Below are positions 43,679 to 51,957 of a DNA stretch of 63,852 nt, one piece after another. The notes under the pieces are model-generated. The model did not search any database. It worked only from the letters and a program-made list of their open reading frames with translations, and was not told where the DNA came from. A program made the position numbers and the translations under genes. Numbering within the stretch: position 1 is the stretch's first letter; each line of letters starts with the position of its first letter. This DNA comes from a virus, in the IMG/VR virus record IMGVR_UViG_3300043331_001014, positions 1 to 63,852 of that record. One strand, written 5' to 3'.

Positions 43679-44394
43679 GCTTCCCTCAGCTTTTCCCATC
43701 CGGCACGCTGTTCGAAAGTCGCCGTCCTGGCGGTCTCACCTTCCTCACCAATCAAAAGGACGAAACCAACCAGACCGTCTACACTTTCTCTGATGTCGAT
43801 ATCGGGCAGGCGCAGGATGATCGCCGCATTATTGTCGCCATTCACAGCATTCAAACTTCGGAAAGCTCCATCAGCAGCGTCACCATTGGCGGCGTCTCTG
43901 CGACCATTCATGTCAATGTCAATTCGGTAAGCACCACAAACGATACCGATGTGGCCATTGCCTCTGCTGTGGTTCCGGACGGGACAACTGCTGATATTGT
44001 CATTACCCATTCCGCATCCAGGGATATGTGCTTTGTCGGAGTTTGGTCGCTCTATGGCGAAACCGGATCGTCTCCACACGCCACAGCCAGTGACACCTCT
44101 CTTACCGGACTTACCCTGGAGGCCTCTATCGACATCCCGGAAGGCGGAGCCCTGATCGCTGCAACGATGGCTGCCAACCTCGATGGCAGAGTGACATGGT
44201 CAGCCACCATCAGTGAAAATTACGATACGAACGAGACGCCTGACGGTGGCGACTGGGCCGTTGTTGCCTCCGGCGCCTCTCGCGATGGCTTGGGCGTTCA
44301 GACAGGGCGCACGGTACAGGCTGTTCACAATGGCCCACTCGGTCCGTCGGCCAATTCAGCGGTATTGGCCACAATCTCCTGGCAGTATGCCTGA
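43675..44394 (+). CDS. Minor tail/virion protein, 239 residues
   Basis: Starts MSFPQLFPSGTLFESRRPGG by overlap with the previous stop codon. Mostly beta-strands (VTIGGVSATIHVNVNSVSTT), probably a small adhesin-like or fibre-tip domain. No catalytic motif. Position between fibres and lysis genes fits a receptor-binding accessory. Confidence 0.55.
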   Translation: MSFPQLFPSGTLFESRRPGGLTFLTNQKDETNQTVYTFSDVDIGQAQDDRRIIVAIHSIQTSESSISSVTIGGVSATIHVNVNSVSTTNDTDVAIASAVVPDGTTADIVITHSASRDMCFVGVWSLYGETGSSPHATASDTSLTGLTLEASIDIPEGGALIAATMAANLDGRVTWSATISENYDTNETPDGGDWAVVASGASRDGLGVQTGRTVQAVHNGPLGPSANSAVLATISWQYA

Positions 44395-44466
44395 GTTGTG
44401 TCCTGCCGGGCACAGCCCGTGGCCGATCGGCATGATATTGTCGGGCGATTCATAAAGGGGAACTCC

Positions 44467-45645
44467 ATGGCGATTATCGGCAAGGCGAGCCCGCGCACCG
44501 ATGGCATCATCGGGCGTGTGGCTGAGAAGGTCGGCTGCGAGCCGGCCGTGATCGATGCAATCCTGCGCACCGAAACCCGCGAGATGGCTTTCGATCCATC
44601 CGGGCGTCTGGTGGTGCGCCCAGAAGCACACAAGCTCGCTGTCTGTCCGCTGCTCAATGCGGCCGACAAGAAGAAGGCCGCCAAGCTCGGTCTGCTCAAG
44701 CAGCCAAAGCTGGTCGCCTATGAGTACGATGCGATCAAAGCCGGCAACGTCGCCTGGGCTTGGGTCGACAAGGTCGCATTCGAATTTGGCGAAGAAGCGG
44801 CATTCTGGTCGACCTCGTTCGGCTCACCGCAGATCATGGGCTTCAATTTCACGGTCTGCAAATTCGCCTCGCCCGGCGCCATGGTGCGCGCCTTCGCCGA
44901 CGGCGAGGATGCACAGCTCCTGGCGATGGGCGATTTCATCGTCGGTTCCGGACTGAAGGATGCGTGCCGGCAACGCAAATGGAAGATGATCGCCCGCGCC
45001 TATAATGGCCAGGACTACGCCAAGAACAATTATGACCAGAAGCTGGAAGCCGCCTATGACGAGTCCGGCGAGGAGAAAGCCGCCGGCTTCGTCTATCCGG
45101 ATGACGATGTGCTGGAGATGGGAGAAAAAGGCAGTGACATCAAGGCGTTGCAGGTTCAGCTTACTGCCCTCGGCTTCCATGTCCATGCTGATGGCGATTT
45201 TGGCATTGAAACGCGGGACGCGGTTCGCGCCGCGCAATTTCGTCTGGGCCTGCCCGTGGACGGTAAGGTCGGGGCCGAGACCCGTCGTGCTCTGGCTACT
45301 GCCGCTCCGAAGGCCCCGCCTGCGACACCAGTTACTCAGGTTATCGCAAATTCCGCGACGGCGAAATCGGCCCTCGCTCAGATCGTCATCGGCGCCACAG
45401 CAACCGCTGTCGCAGGAGCCAACGCAACAGTCGCCACTGTACCTCCAACGCCCGTGGCTCCCCCAACGCTGACCGACATCGAGGGCGCCATCAAGCTCTC
45501 CGAGCAGGGCCTCGGGCTTGCTAGCAAGATCCTCGCCATCGGCGTCGACAAGCTGCTGATTGCGGTCGGTGCCGGCGCACTGATCTTCGGCGTTATAACG
45601 TTATACCGCCGTGTGCAGGCGCACTATGCAAGGAAGATCGGATAA
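44467..45645 (+). CDS. Endolysin: N-acetylmuramidase with peptidoglycan-binding domain and membrane anchor
   Basis: A 392-residue protein; ATG 44467 follows AAAGGGG. Residues about 10-205 match the phage N-acetylmuramidase family (ILRTETREMAFDP, FGSPQIMGFNFT, IARAYNGQDYAKNNYDQKLE). Residues about 215-280 form a peptidoglycan-binding domain (MGEKGSDIKALQVQLTALGF). A final hydrophobic helix (about residues 360-380) and a basic end suggest a membrane-tethered form. No start signal peptide. A holin is not obvious nearby. Confidence 0.8.
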   Translation: MAIIGKASPRTDGIIGRVAEKVGCEPAVIDAILRTETREMAFDPSGRLVVRPEAHKLAVCPLLNAADKKKAAKLGLLKQPKLVAYEYDAIKAGNVAWAWVDKVAFEFGEEAAFWSTSFGSPQIMGFNFTVCKFASPGAMVRAFADGEDAQLLAMGDFIVGSGLKDACRQRKWKMIARAYNGQDYAKNNYDQKLEAAYDESGEEKAAGFVYPDDDVLEMGEKGSDIKALQVQLTALGFHVHADGDFGIETRDAVRAAQFRLGLPVDGKVGAETRRALATAAPKAPPATPVTQVIANSATAKSALAQIVIGATATAVAGANATVATVPPTPVAPPTLTDIEGAIKLSEQGLGLASKILAIGVDKLLIAVGAGALIFGVITLYRRVQAHYARKIG

Positions 45646-46013
45646 TGGGCGCAATTCTTTCATGGGTCATGGGCAACCCGATGATCATCCTGGCGATGAT
45701 CGGGGTTTTCACCTTCACCTCCATCGCCTCCGATGTGAAGGCGTGGTGGAGCGAGCGTCAGGCGGTCGCCGTCGCGGTGCAGCCCTGGCAGAAGGCCGTC
45801 GCCGAACGGGATGAGGCGGCGCAGATCAAAGAGGGCATTCTGGAGCTGACAAGAGAGGCAAAACTCAATGCTGAACAGCAGATCGCCGAACTCACGGCGC
45901 ATTTCGAGGAACAGGAAATCAAGCGCAAGCTGGCCGGCCTTGCTGAGTGCAGTTGGTCTGATGACGATATCAAGCTGCTCAACGCTGCCGCCGCCCGAAA
46001 AGGTCGCCCCTAA
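45645..46013 (+). CDS. Inner-membrane spanin (Rz-like)
   Basis: A 122-residue protein. N-terminal membrane helix (PMIILAMIGVFTFTSIASDV), then a long coiled coil (QAVAVAVQPWQKAVAERDEA). This is the i-spanin layout. The ATG overlaps the endolysin stop codon and the o-spanin gene begins inside it, the classic Rz/Rz1 nesting. Confidence 0.8.
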   Translation: MGAILSWVMGNPMIILAMIGVFTFTSIASDVKAWWSERQAVAVAVQPWQKAVAERDEAAQIKEGILELTREAKLNAEQQIAELTAHFEEQEIKRKLAGLAECSWSDDDIKLLNAAAARKGRP

Positions 46014-46287
46014 GCCGGTCAGCTTTGCCGACTACTGCCCGCCGCCGCAAGCCTTCGCCTCCTGGGACGACTTCACCCATACGACCCCGGTGGCGAAGGG
46101 CGACACCGCCATCAAGACGGCGAAGAAGTTCCGCATCGCCGAGCTGAAGAAGAACGCGGCGGGCCAGCGCCTTTGGATGGGGCTGAAGCGCTGCCGCGCC
46201 AAGGAAGTCGAGGTCGAGCCCGAGCGCAAACCCGAGCCCGCCAAGAAGAAGGCCGTCACCGAGATCTTGGCTGGCGGCCTCCAGTGA
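45868..46287 (+). CDS. Outer-membrane spanin lipoprotein (Rz1-like)
   Basis: A 139-residue protein overlapping the i-spanin gene by 146 bases. The hydrophobic signal ends in TISSCSTLPPP, where ISSC is a lipobox for lipid attachment. The proline-rich mature start fits o-spanins. It is longer than typical Rz1, with a charged helical end. It bridges with the i-spanin to fuse membranes at lysis. Confidence 0.75.
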   Translation: MLNSRSPNSRRISRNRKSSASWPALLSAVGLMTISSCSTLPPPEKVAPKPVSFADYCPPPQAFASWDDFTHTTPVAKGDTAIKTAKKFRIAELKKNAAGQRLWMGLKRCRAKEVEVEPERKPEPAKKKAVTEILAGGLQ

Positions 46288-46588
46288 AGTCGATCTGAAC
46301 GAATCGACTGCTCGGAACTCGCCAACGAATGGCAGGTTCCCGCAAGTTCCAGACCGAGCGACGATGCTGGGCCTGGATCATCTCCGTCAGGGATGGCGCT
46401 AAGGGTCGAAACTTCGGCGTCATCTCCTGATCTTCATGCAGCAATTCCCCATTGCTGCGGACATAGAGCGAACCGCATTTGCGCTCGACCCGCTCTAGAA
46501 TATCCTCCCCCCACACCCTGGCATGATAGTGCTTGGACAAGATCCAGGACACGATAGCGACGTAGATGCACAGCATCACTATGCTCAT
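46256..46588 (-). CDS. Last gene of the leftward recombination operon, membrane protein
   Basis: A 110-residue protein with an N-terminal hydrophobic segment (MSIVMLCIYVAIVSWILSKH) followed by a soluble basic part. ATGA overlap with the DUF7167-like gene. Its 3' end runs tail-to-tail 32 bases into the o-spanin gene. Function unknown. Confidence 0.55.
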   Translation of the reverse strand: MSIVMLCIYVAIVSWILSKHYHARVWGEDILERVERKCGSLYVRSNGELLHEDQEMTPKFRPLAPSLTEMIQAQHRRSVWNLREPAIRWRVPSSRFVQIDFTGGRQPRSR

Positions 46589-46740
46589 TGGATTTTCTCA
46601 AAGCTATATTCTATGTAATTGTGAGCCCAATCTCTCAATTCTTCTTCGATCTGTTCGTCGGTGAACTCATCCGGCAACTCAACTTCGTCTTCGTGGTCTG
46701 CGCCGGCAAACCCAATCGTCAGGTGAAATTTAACCTTCAT
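46585..46740 (-). CDS. DUF7167-like acidic small protein
   Basis: A 51-residue protein. MKVKFHLTIGFAGADHEDEV followed by EEELRDWAHNYIEYSFE is characteristic of a short conserved phage protein. GGGAG lies 10 bases upstream. Function unknown. Confidence 0.65.
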   Translation of the reverse strand: MKVKFHLTIGFAGADHEDEVELPDEFTDEQIEEELRDWAHNYIEYSFEKIQ

Positions 46741-46975
46741 CGTGCCCGATCTCCCAAGATTGGACTGGCGGATAGGCGCGAGCATCGTTAATCGCCTTCT
46801 CGACCGTTGCTGCGACCTCATCAGCCGTACTTTTAACGAATCGGGCCTGCACCCAGCCATACGCCTTCACCCCCTCCTTACCATCCACCCAATAGACCTT
46901 GGCGAGATGGACACCTTCCTCGAAGCCGTCGCCATTCTCCACTCGCTCATGGACAAATCTGTAGCTCCAGGTCAT
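46730..46975 (-). CDS. Unknown small protein, 81 residues
   Basis: MTWSYRFVHERVENGDGFEE and a beta-rich middle (HLAKVYWVDGKEGVKAYGWV). Coupled to the ParB-like gene by ATGA overlap. No known motif; could be a small modulator of the operon. Confidence 0.55.
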   Translation of the reverse strand: MTWSYRFVHERVENGDGFEEGVHLAKVYWVDGKEGVKAYGWVQARFVKSTADEVAATVEKAINDARAYPPVQSWEIGHDEG

Positions 46976-47853
46976 CGCCGCACCCCGTGCACGCCCTGAT
47001 ATTCGCGCAGATAGATGTTGGCCAGCACATGATGTTGCATCATGCCGCGAGCGATGGCTTCGCCACTCATCTCCTTCATCACGAGGTTGTTATTGAGGCC
47101 GCGCAGCACTGAGCGCATGTTGTTGAGATTGACCAGCTTGGCATAGGGCGGATCGAACATCAGCATCTCCATCGCCTTTAAATGCACATTGCGGATCGGC
47201 GCGATGGCGACCCCGGTCAGGATCTTCATGATCCTGGTCAGCGCCAGGGAGCCGTGCTTCTCCAGCAGGTAGCGCATCGTGGCGATCGACAGCACGTCGT
47301 CAGGCAAACCAACGCCGGGATTGAGCGCGATCTGGAAGCCGACATTCCTTGCGATCTCCATTAACTCGACAGCCCACGGCTCCTGGGCCACCAACGCCGT
47401 CTTGAAACGCTGAAAGGTGGTCGGCGGAATGCGCCGATAGTTGCGCACGCCGAACGCCACAGCCGCCTGCTTGGCACTCTCCAGGCTCTCATGTAGGTCG
47501 CATGGGATCTGGGTGATGTCACCGCGGGTCTCGGCGGCGATCAGCGTGTGCTGGCCATCATAGGCGATCTCTACGCTGCGCGCCTGATCGAAATAGATCG
47601 CTGGCGGCATGAAGGCCGACCAATCCCATTTATGCACCATTTCCCAGATCAGGCGCTTGCCACGCTCGGTAATGGTACGCTGAAACTCGGGGTCGATCTG
47701 GATTTGATTCGGCACTCTCATTACCCGCTTCGGCGGCGCATAGAGTGCCGGAAGCTGCTCTGGCGACTTCTCCATCGGCCGGATCGACACCAGCTTCCCC
47801 AGATCCCGATGCCCGAATTCCCCTTTCACAACTTTCAGTTTGGCATTTGCCAT
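46972..47853 (-). CDS. ParB-like domain protein (DUF6551 type)
   Basis: A 293-residue protein. IQIDPEFQRTITERGKRLIW, then DWSAFMPPAIYFD and VEIAYDGQHTLIAAETRGD match the ParB/sulfiredoxin-like fold, where the DGQH motif replaces the usual GxxR/H. Phage members act as nucleases or regulators. Helical C-terminus. It sits with an HNH nuclease and recombination genes. Confidence 0.7.
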   Translation of the reverse strand: MANAKLKVVKGEFGHRDLGKLVSIRPMEKSPEQLPALYAPPKRVMRVPNQIQIDPEFQRTITERGKRLIWEMVHKWDWSAFMPPAIYFDQARSVEIAYDGQHTLIAAETRGDITQIPCDLHESLESAKQAAVAFGVRNYRRIPPTTFQRFKTALVAQEPWAVELMEIARNVGFQIALNPGVGLPDDVLSIATMRYLLEKHGSLALTRIMKILTGVAIAPIRNVHLKAMEMLMFDPPYAKLVNLNNMRSVLRGLNNNLVMKEMSGEAIARGMMQHHVLANIYLREYQGVHGVRR

Positions 47854-48231
47854 TTATTTTCTCCATACGATCGTGCCGTCGAACTTACGATGGCCACGAA
47901 ATCCATTTTTCTTTTTCGATTTAATTCCAAGAACCTGCTTTTCGAAGGCGCGTTCGCCCTTGGCGCGCTCAGTCGCCTCACGGCTGGTCTTATCTTTGGC
48001 GCAGGGCTTGCAATACAGTGCCCGGTTTGCCAGATCGTTCGACCCCCCGATGCTCAGGGATATGACATGCTCGTCGATGAACTGGACCGGCAGAAAACCC
48101 TTGACCTGCAACGGCTGGCCACACTCCGGGCACGAGCCGTCCTGTCTCAGAAAAAGCTCCTTGATCTGCTTCTTGGTTAGCCGGTCGCGCTCCTCTGGGA
48201 TGATCCATTTGCGTTCCTCCTTATCCGGCAC
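47854..48231 (-). CDS. HNH endonuclease
   Basis: A 125-residue protein. GTG start with AAGGAG upstream. CPECGQPL, then IDEHVISLSIGGSNDLANRA and LYCKPCAKDKT form the HNH zinc-bound fold (E-H first, N in the centre, CxxC pairs). Possibly a resolvase, a packaging nuclease partner or a stand-alone homing-type enzyme. It begins just after the DUF1367-like gene ends. Confidence 0.75.
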   Translation of the reverse strand: MPDKEERKWIIPEERDRLTKKQIKELFLRQDGSCPECGQPLQVKGFLPVQFIDEHVISLSIGGSNDLANRALYCKPCAKDKTSREATERAKGERAFEKQVLGIKSKKKNGFRGHRKFDGTIVWRK

Positions 48232-48802
48232 CGCGGACGCTCCTTTTCGGCTCGACCTTCAGCTTCGGATTGTTTTGCAGATAAATCCGATAATGCTCCT
48301 CGACATCGAGCCCTGTCTCTTCATAAATCACATCGAAGACCCGGCTCGTAGTTTCCCTGAACTCCTCCTCGTCCATTTTGCTGAAGGCAATAGATTTCGC
48401 CCACATCACCTCGATCAGACCATCATGGGTGTCGATCGCGAACCACACTGGCTTGCCGGTCAGCATCCCGGTGATCCGCTTCAGCATCCCGATCATGATC
48501 ATCGGATTGCTGGCGCCCACGGCCTCCCAGGCTATGGTGGCGCTCTCTTTCACCCCAGCCTTGACTAAGAGCCACGCTCGCAGCCACTCCGCATCTGGCG
48601 GACGGATTTTGTGGTCTTCGGGCCAGTTCTCCCAAACCTCGCGAAGAAACGCGAAGAAGAACCGATTGTGAGGCGCAGATCTTTCCTGGGTGATCTTCAC
48701 CCTCAGCACAGCATCTTTCGGATATTTACTCAGTACATCATACCCTTCATCGTTCACTGGAACGAGAGCGCCATTGCGATTACTGAGAAATACTTCCTTC
48801 AT
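48221..48802 (-). CDS. DUF1367-like (NinB-type) recombination-associated protein
   Basis: A 193-residue protein. LRVKITQERSAPHNRFFFAF then LREVWENWPED is the conserved start of a phage protein family linked to recombination functions. Helical, without catalytic motifs. It sits in the recombination operon between HNH and small zinc proteins. Confidence 0.6.
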   Translation of the reverse strand: MKEVFLSNRNGALVPVNDEGYDVLSKYPKDAVLRVKITQERSAPHNRFFFAFLREVWENWPEDHKIRPPDAEWLRAWLLVKAGVKESATIAWEAVGASNPMIMIGMLKRITGMLTGKPVWFAIDTHDGLIEVMWAKSIAFSKMDEEEFRETTSRVFDVIYEETGLDVEEHYRIYLQNNPKLKVEPKRSVRGAG

Positions 48803-49035
48803 TTCTTAATTTCGAATCGCATGGTGTCGAATTTGTCGATAACACCTTGAAACCCCTCTCGGATCTCGGCTTCTGATGCGTTGCAGCCAAGTAGCGTCTT
48901 GTTCGGATGCGGCCAGATGGCCAAGGCCCAGGGGACTTTGCGCCCCAAAATCTGTGAAATAGCGATATCAAGCCGTTTGGTCAGATCACCAGCTCCAGCA
49001 AACCAATTTGCTTCATCTTCCTGCTCAGGTGTCAT
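48799..49035 (-). CDS. Unknown small protein, 78 residues
   Basis: MTPEQEDEANWFAGAGDLTK, ending FDTMRFEIKK. ATGA overlaps join it to genes on both sides, so it is expressed in a coupled chain. No known motif. Confidence 0.55.
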   Translation of the reverse strand: MTPEQEDEANWFAGAGDLTKRLDIAISQILGRKVPWALAIWPHPNKTLLGCNASEAEIREGFQGVIDKFDTMRFEIKK

Positions 49036-49253
49036 CCGTCGAAGCTTCCATAAACGCAGCTTGTGCTGGTGCAGTGGTACATGAAGGACTTGCCCCGCAC
49101 GAGCCACTGCAAGTTTCCGGCACCGCACACGGGACAGTCGATGGAGCCGGCGACGGGGTCTCCGCCCTCGGCCTTGACGGCCTCCATGTGTCGATGGATG
49201 GAGGCGAGGGCTTTCTTCGTTGCCTCCATGATCTCATTCTGTGACTGGCTCAT
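49032..49253 (-). CDS. Zinc-ribbon protein, 73 residues
   Basis: Helical start (NEIMEATKKALASIHRHMEA) followed by CPVCGAGNLQW and a late HCTSTSCVYG, giving Cys pairs for a zinc ribbon. Coupled by overlap to its neighbours. Probably nucleic-acid binding. Confidence 0.6.
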   Translation of the reverse strand: MSQSQNEIMEATKKALASIHRHMEAVKAEGGDPVAGSIDCPVCGAGNLQWLVRGKSFMYHCTSTSCVYGSFDG

Positions 49254-49452
49254 CGGCTTTCTCCACGCGGTCGGCCGAGGCGATCAAAGCGGCGGCGATG
49301 AAGCGGGCTTCTTCGGGGTCCATGTAGACAGCAGTCTTACCGTATGGCCCTTCAATACAAATTCCGACCTTGATATAGCCATCGTTAACCGTCACCGCTT
49401 TATCATTGTCGTCACCGGTCCTTCGCACACCATGGACCTCCATCATCGACAT
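49234..49452 (-). CDS. Unknown protein, 72 residues
   Basis: Starts MSMMEVHGVRRTGDDNDKAV (internal ATGs 49446-49443 are alternatives). Beta-rich with a helix (PEEARFIAAALIASADRVEK). Overlaps both neighbours. Function not recognised. Confidence 0.5.
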   Translation of the reverse strand: MSMMEVHGVRRTGDDNDKAVTVNDGYIKVGICIEGPYGKTAVYMDPEEARFIAAALIASADRVEKADEPVTE

Positions 49453-50066
49453 GGCATCCCACGCGCGCTGCATTCGAATCTGACCGTGCAATTGGCACAG
49501 GCCGGCTCGCAATCGACAGCCTTCTCCTGAGCTTTGTCCCAATTAACGTATTTGTTTCCATAACGATCGCTGACCTGGGTGCGCCAAGCTGCGATTGCAG
49601 CCCTGGTTGCCCACCACGTCGTCGTTTTGATGCCGCCCTTCACCGCGATCAGCTCGCCGCATTGGCCAAGCTCGGCGCGGTCGCTGGGGCGGTCGTAGTC
49701 ACGACGGTTGCGCTCTGGCTTGTACTCATCCGCCGCTGGCGTCTCAGGCCGCTCATGGCGGCCGAACAGCGCCTCCAGAGTGTCTGACCCCACCAGACCG
49801 TCATCTGGCAGCCCTACTAGGCGCTGGAACCGCGCTACGGCCTCCCTGGTGCCGGGCCCATAGATGCAGTCGATCTCGCCGTCATAGAGGCCTTTCTGGG
49901 CCAAAGTGCGCTGCACCTCGCAGGTGTCGCGCGGATCAGCCTTAGCCGGCTCACCGTAGCCCAGATAGGCCATGGCGATGATCCAGAGGATGATCAGGAC
50001 GATTGCCCAGATCAGGGCCTTGATCACCGGATGCAGATCTTCCCAAAAATAGAGGAAATTTTTCAT
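49443..50066 (-). CDS. Membrane protein with peptidoglycan-binding domain
   Basis: A 207-residue protein. MKNFLYFWEDLHPVIKALIW leads into an inner-membrane helix (about residues 14-35). Residues about 48-100 form a PG_binding_1-like domain (VQRTLAQKGLYDGEIDCIYG). The end is charged with several Cys (CEPACANC). It is oriented outward from the inner membrane and lies among recombination genes, far from the lysis cassette. It may be an envelope-modifying or exclusion factor. Confidence 0.65.
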   Translation of the reverse strand: MKNFLYFWEDLHPVIKALIWAIVLIILWIIAMAYLGYGEPAKADPRDTCEVQRTLAQKGLYDGEIDCIYGPGTREAVARFQRLVGLPDDGLVGSDTLEALFGRHERPETPAADEYKPERNRRDYDRPSDRAELGQCGELIAVKGGIKTTTWWATRAAIAAWRTQVSDRYGNKYVNWDKAQEKAVDCEPACANCTVRFECSARGMPCR

Positions 50067-50100
50067 AACAGCCTCGCTGTTTGTGGTTCCACGAAAAACA

Positions 50101-50304
50101 TTACGTATTTGCCCGAGGTCGATTGTAACGCGCCTCCGGATGCTTCTTATGGTAGAGTCGGCGGTCGTTCTCCCGCCGGCACTCGTAGCACCAGCGATGC
50201 CCCTTGGCGTGCGTGCGCTCCCTGCAGCGCGAGCAGCGGTGCCGGCAGGTCAGGCACTCACCATCGACGACGGCCTGCGCAACCCTGCATTTGTGGCAGA
50301 TCAT
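50101..50304 (-). CDS. Cys-rich zinc-finger protein, 67 residues
   Basis: MICHKC, CLTCRHRCSRC and CYECRR give eight or more cysteines, enough for two zincs. Basic tail. Resembles the zinc-finger segment of the protein at 59035. Likely a small nucleic-acid-binding regulator. Confidence 0.6.
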   Translation of the reverse strand: MICHKCRVAQAVVDGECLTCRHRCSRCRERTHAKGHRWCYECRRENDRRLYHKKHPEARYNRPRANT

Positions 50305-50340
50305 TCAACGCCCCATCGCTTCGCAGTTGCGAGCAGCCAC

Positions 50341-50940
50341 TCAAAAGGGCGGCAACTCGTCCCCATGCAGCTCATTGAGCGGCTTGGTGATGGGGGTGCC
50401 CGCTTGAATGGCCTGATACTCAGGCGACGCCTCGATGATCTTCTTCAGCCCGTCCGACAGGCTGTCGAACATCGCCTTGTCGAACTCCTCGGTCGACAGG
50501 ATCAGAATCTGCTTCGGATTGACCAGCGGCTTTAGCGGGGTGCCGGACGGCAGCTTCGAGATCGCGGTGATGTTGGTGTACTTTTCGTCTTTGCTCTCGG
50601 TCAGAGTGAGCATGGCCGGCACCCCGACGACCCTGGTAAAGTCGACCTCGGCGAACTCGTCATCGGTGTAAGCCTTGGCCCGCCAGCCCTCCATGGCCTT
50701 GCGGAGCTGGGAGTTGGCGAAACCAGACAGGGTGTAGCGGTTGTTGACGGTGAAGGGGCGGCCATCCTCCATCAGCTCGTTGATCAGCTCGAAACCGAGC
50801 ATGATCTTGTGCTGCTGCTTGGTCTCACCATTCCACGTCACCTTCTGCGTCCCAAGATCGAGCATCCGGTAGCAGATCGCGATGTGTGATCCGGCCGGCG
50901 CCTTCTCGAAGTTCTCGGATTTCGGTGCAAAGAGTCCCAC
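50341..50940 (-). CDS. Single-stranded DNA-binding-like protein
   Basis: A 199-residue protein. GTG start at 50940 after GGAGAA. The opening MGLFAPKSENFEKAPAGSHI and the acidic C-terminus ending DELPPF resemble phage SSB-type proteins that use a DxxPF tail to recruit partners. It partly overlaps the exonuclease gene in another frame. Its role would be to coat ssDNA during recombination/replication. Confidence 0.6.
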   Translation of the reverse strand: MGLFAPKSENFEKAPAGSHIAICYRMLDLGTQKVTWNGETKQQHKIMLGFELINELMEDGRPFTVNNRYTLSGFANSQLRKAMEGWRAKAYTDDEFAEVDFTRVVGVPAMLTLTESKDEKYTNITAISKLPSGTPLKPLVNPKQILILSTEEFDKAMFDSLSDGLKKIIEASPEYQAIQAGTPITKPLNELHGDELPPF

Positions 50941-51706
50941 AGCTTGTTCTCCATTGGTTGATAATCTTCAGTGCTTCTACTTTCAGTTGCGGCTTCCACA
51001 TGAAGTGGTCGCCATTCATTGGCAGCATCGCCAGCGCATGGCCGGGACTTTGCGCCGTCAGCAGCATGGTCTCTAGGCTCATCGCCTCGAAACAGAGCTG
51101 GTCCAGCGCCTCCTTCAGCTCGGCGCCGGTCGGCTCGTAGACCGCCGACTTCTTCGGGGTGACATAGATGATGATCGGATGTTGCGCCCGCACACGGGCA
51201 TCGAGCGCCAGCGCAGCCATGTCGCGCGGCTCGATCTTCGACGGCAGCCGCTTGCCGGTCTTCACCTTGACTTGGGTGTGCTCGAACACAAAGTCCGCAA
51301 CCGAAAGGAGAGGCGTCTCGATGCCGGCAACCAGAAGTGAGGAGGCGATGCGGAACGCCAGCGGCATTTTAAAGCAGCCGACCTGTTGAAATTCCTTGAC
51401 GCAACCGTCCAGCAGGGGTAAAAGGGTATCCTCGTCGGAACGTGCGGCTTCAGAAGCCGGGTCAATCCCCCACTCAATCAACCTATTCGTGTACGTGCGG
51501 ATCAGCACGTCATCGCCGGCTTTGTCGTCCTGATGGTGCAGACAGGCCCGGAGCGCATCGCGCACCGCCATGTGGCGGGCAACCGCTGGCACCTTGAAGT
51601 CCCGCTTCCCGAACAGAGATCCGAGCACCCACGTTGCAGGGCACACGCTCCATTGTTGCACTGCACTCGCGGTTAGGTATCGAAGGCCGATCTCGGTCAG
51701 GTCCAT
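50825..51706 (-). CDS. RecB/Cas4-type nuclease (PD-(D/E)xK-like)
   Basis: A 293-residue protein. The central segment SVADFVFEHTQVKVKTGKRL, then ALALDAR, fits the D...(D/E)xK and following Gln/Tyr pattern of phage exonucleases, although the central residues here are atypical (VKVKTGKR). The final 38 residues overlap the SSB gene out of frame. With SSB it would make a recombination pair. Nuclease activity is inferred. Confidence 0.55.
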   Translation of the reverse strand: MDLTEIGLRYLTASAVQQWSVCPATWVLGSLFGKRDFKVPAVARHMAVRDALRACLHHQDDKAGDDVLIRTYTNRLIEWGIDPASEAARSDEDTLLPLLDGCVKEFQQVGCFKMPLAFRIASSLLVAGIETPLLSVADFVFEHTQVKVKTGKRLPSKIEPRDMAALALDARVRAQHPIIIYVTPKKSAVYEPTGAELKEALDQLCFEAMSLETMLLTAQSPGHALAMLPMNGDHFMWKPQLKVEALKIINQWRTSCGTLCTEIRELREGAGRITHRDLLPDARSWDAEGDVEW

Positions 51707-51708
51707 AC

Positions 51709-51891
51709 CTACCGCCTGCCATATAGATTTTTGAGTGCAAAAAGCGCATTCCGCACATTTACATCGGTGATCTTGCCAAGGGCATCTTCGAACTCGGCTT
51801 CCCAGGCCCGACGAACATAGTCAAACACGCCTTCGTCCTCCCGACGCGGGCCGCAAAGCTGTTCTGTTCTAGGTGGAAGATTAATCATCAT
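51709..51891 (-). CDS. Small protein, first gene of the recombination operon
   Basis: A 60-residue protein. MMINLPPRTEQLCGPRREDE and a helical end (VNVRNALFALKNLYGRR). AAGG lies 8 bases before the ATG; the 29-bp shared promoter lies only about 30 bases upstream. Function unknown. Confidence 0.55.
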   Translation of the reverse strand: MMINLPPRTEQLCGPRREDEGVFDYVRRAWEAEFEDALGKITDVNVRNALFALKNLYGRR

Positions 51892-51919
51892 CGAACTTGC
51901 CTTATTGTTGCCATAGGCT

Positions 51920-51948
51920 ATATATCACTTTTTGGTTAACCGTCAAGG
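51920..51948 (-). promoter_or_regulatory. Promoter/operator, second copy of the 29-bp repeat
   Basis: On the - strand identical over 29 bases to 11764-11792, including the GTTAAC core, and followed by a TATATA -10 box. It drives the leftward recombination operon and lies back-to-back with the rusA start codon. Exact repetition 40 kb apart indicates control by the same regulator. Confidence 0.75.
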
Positions 51949-51957
51949 GTATCCGTA

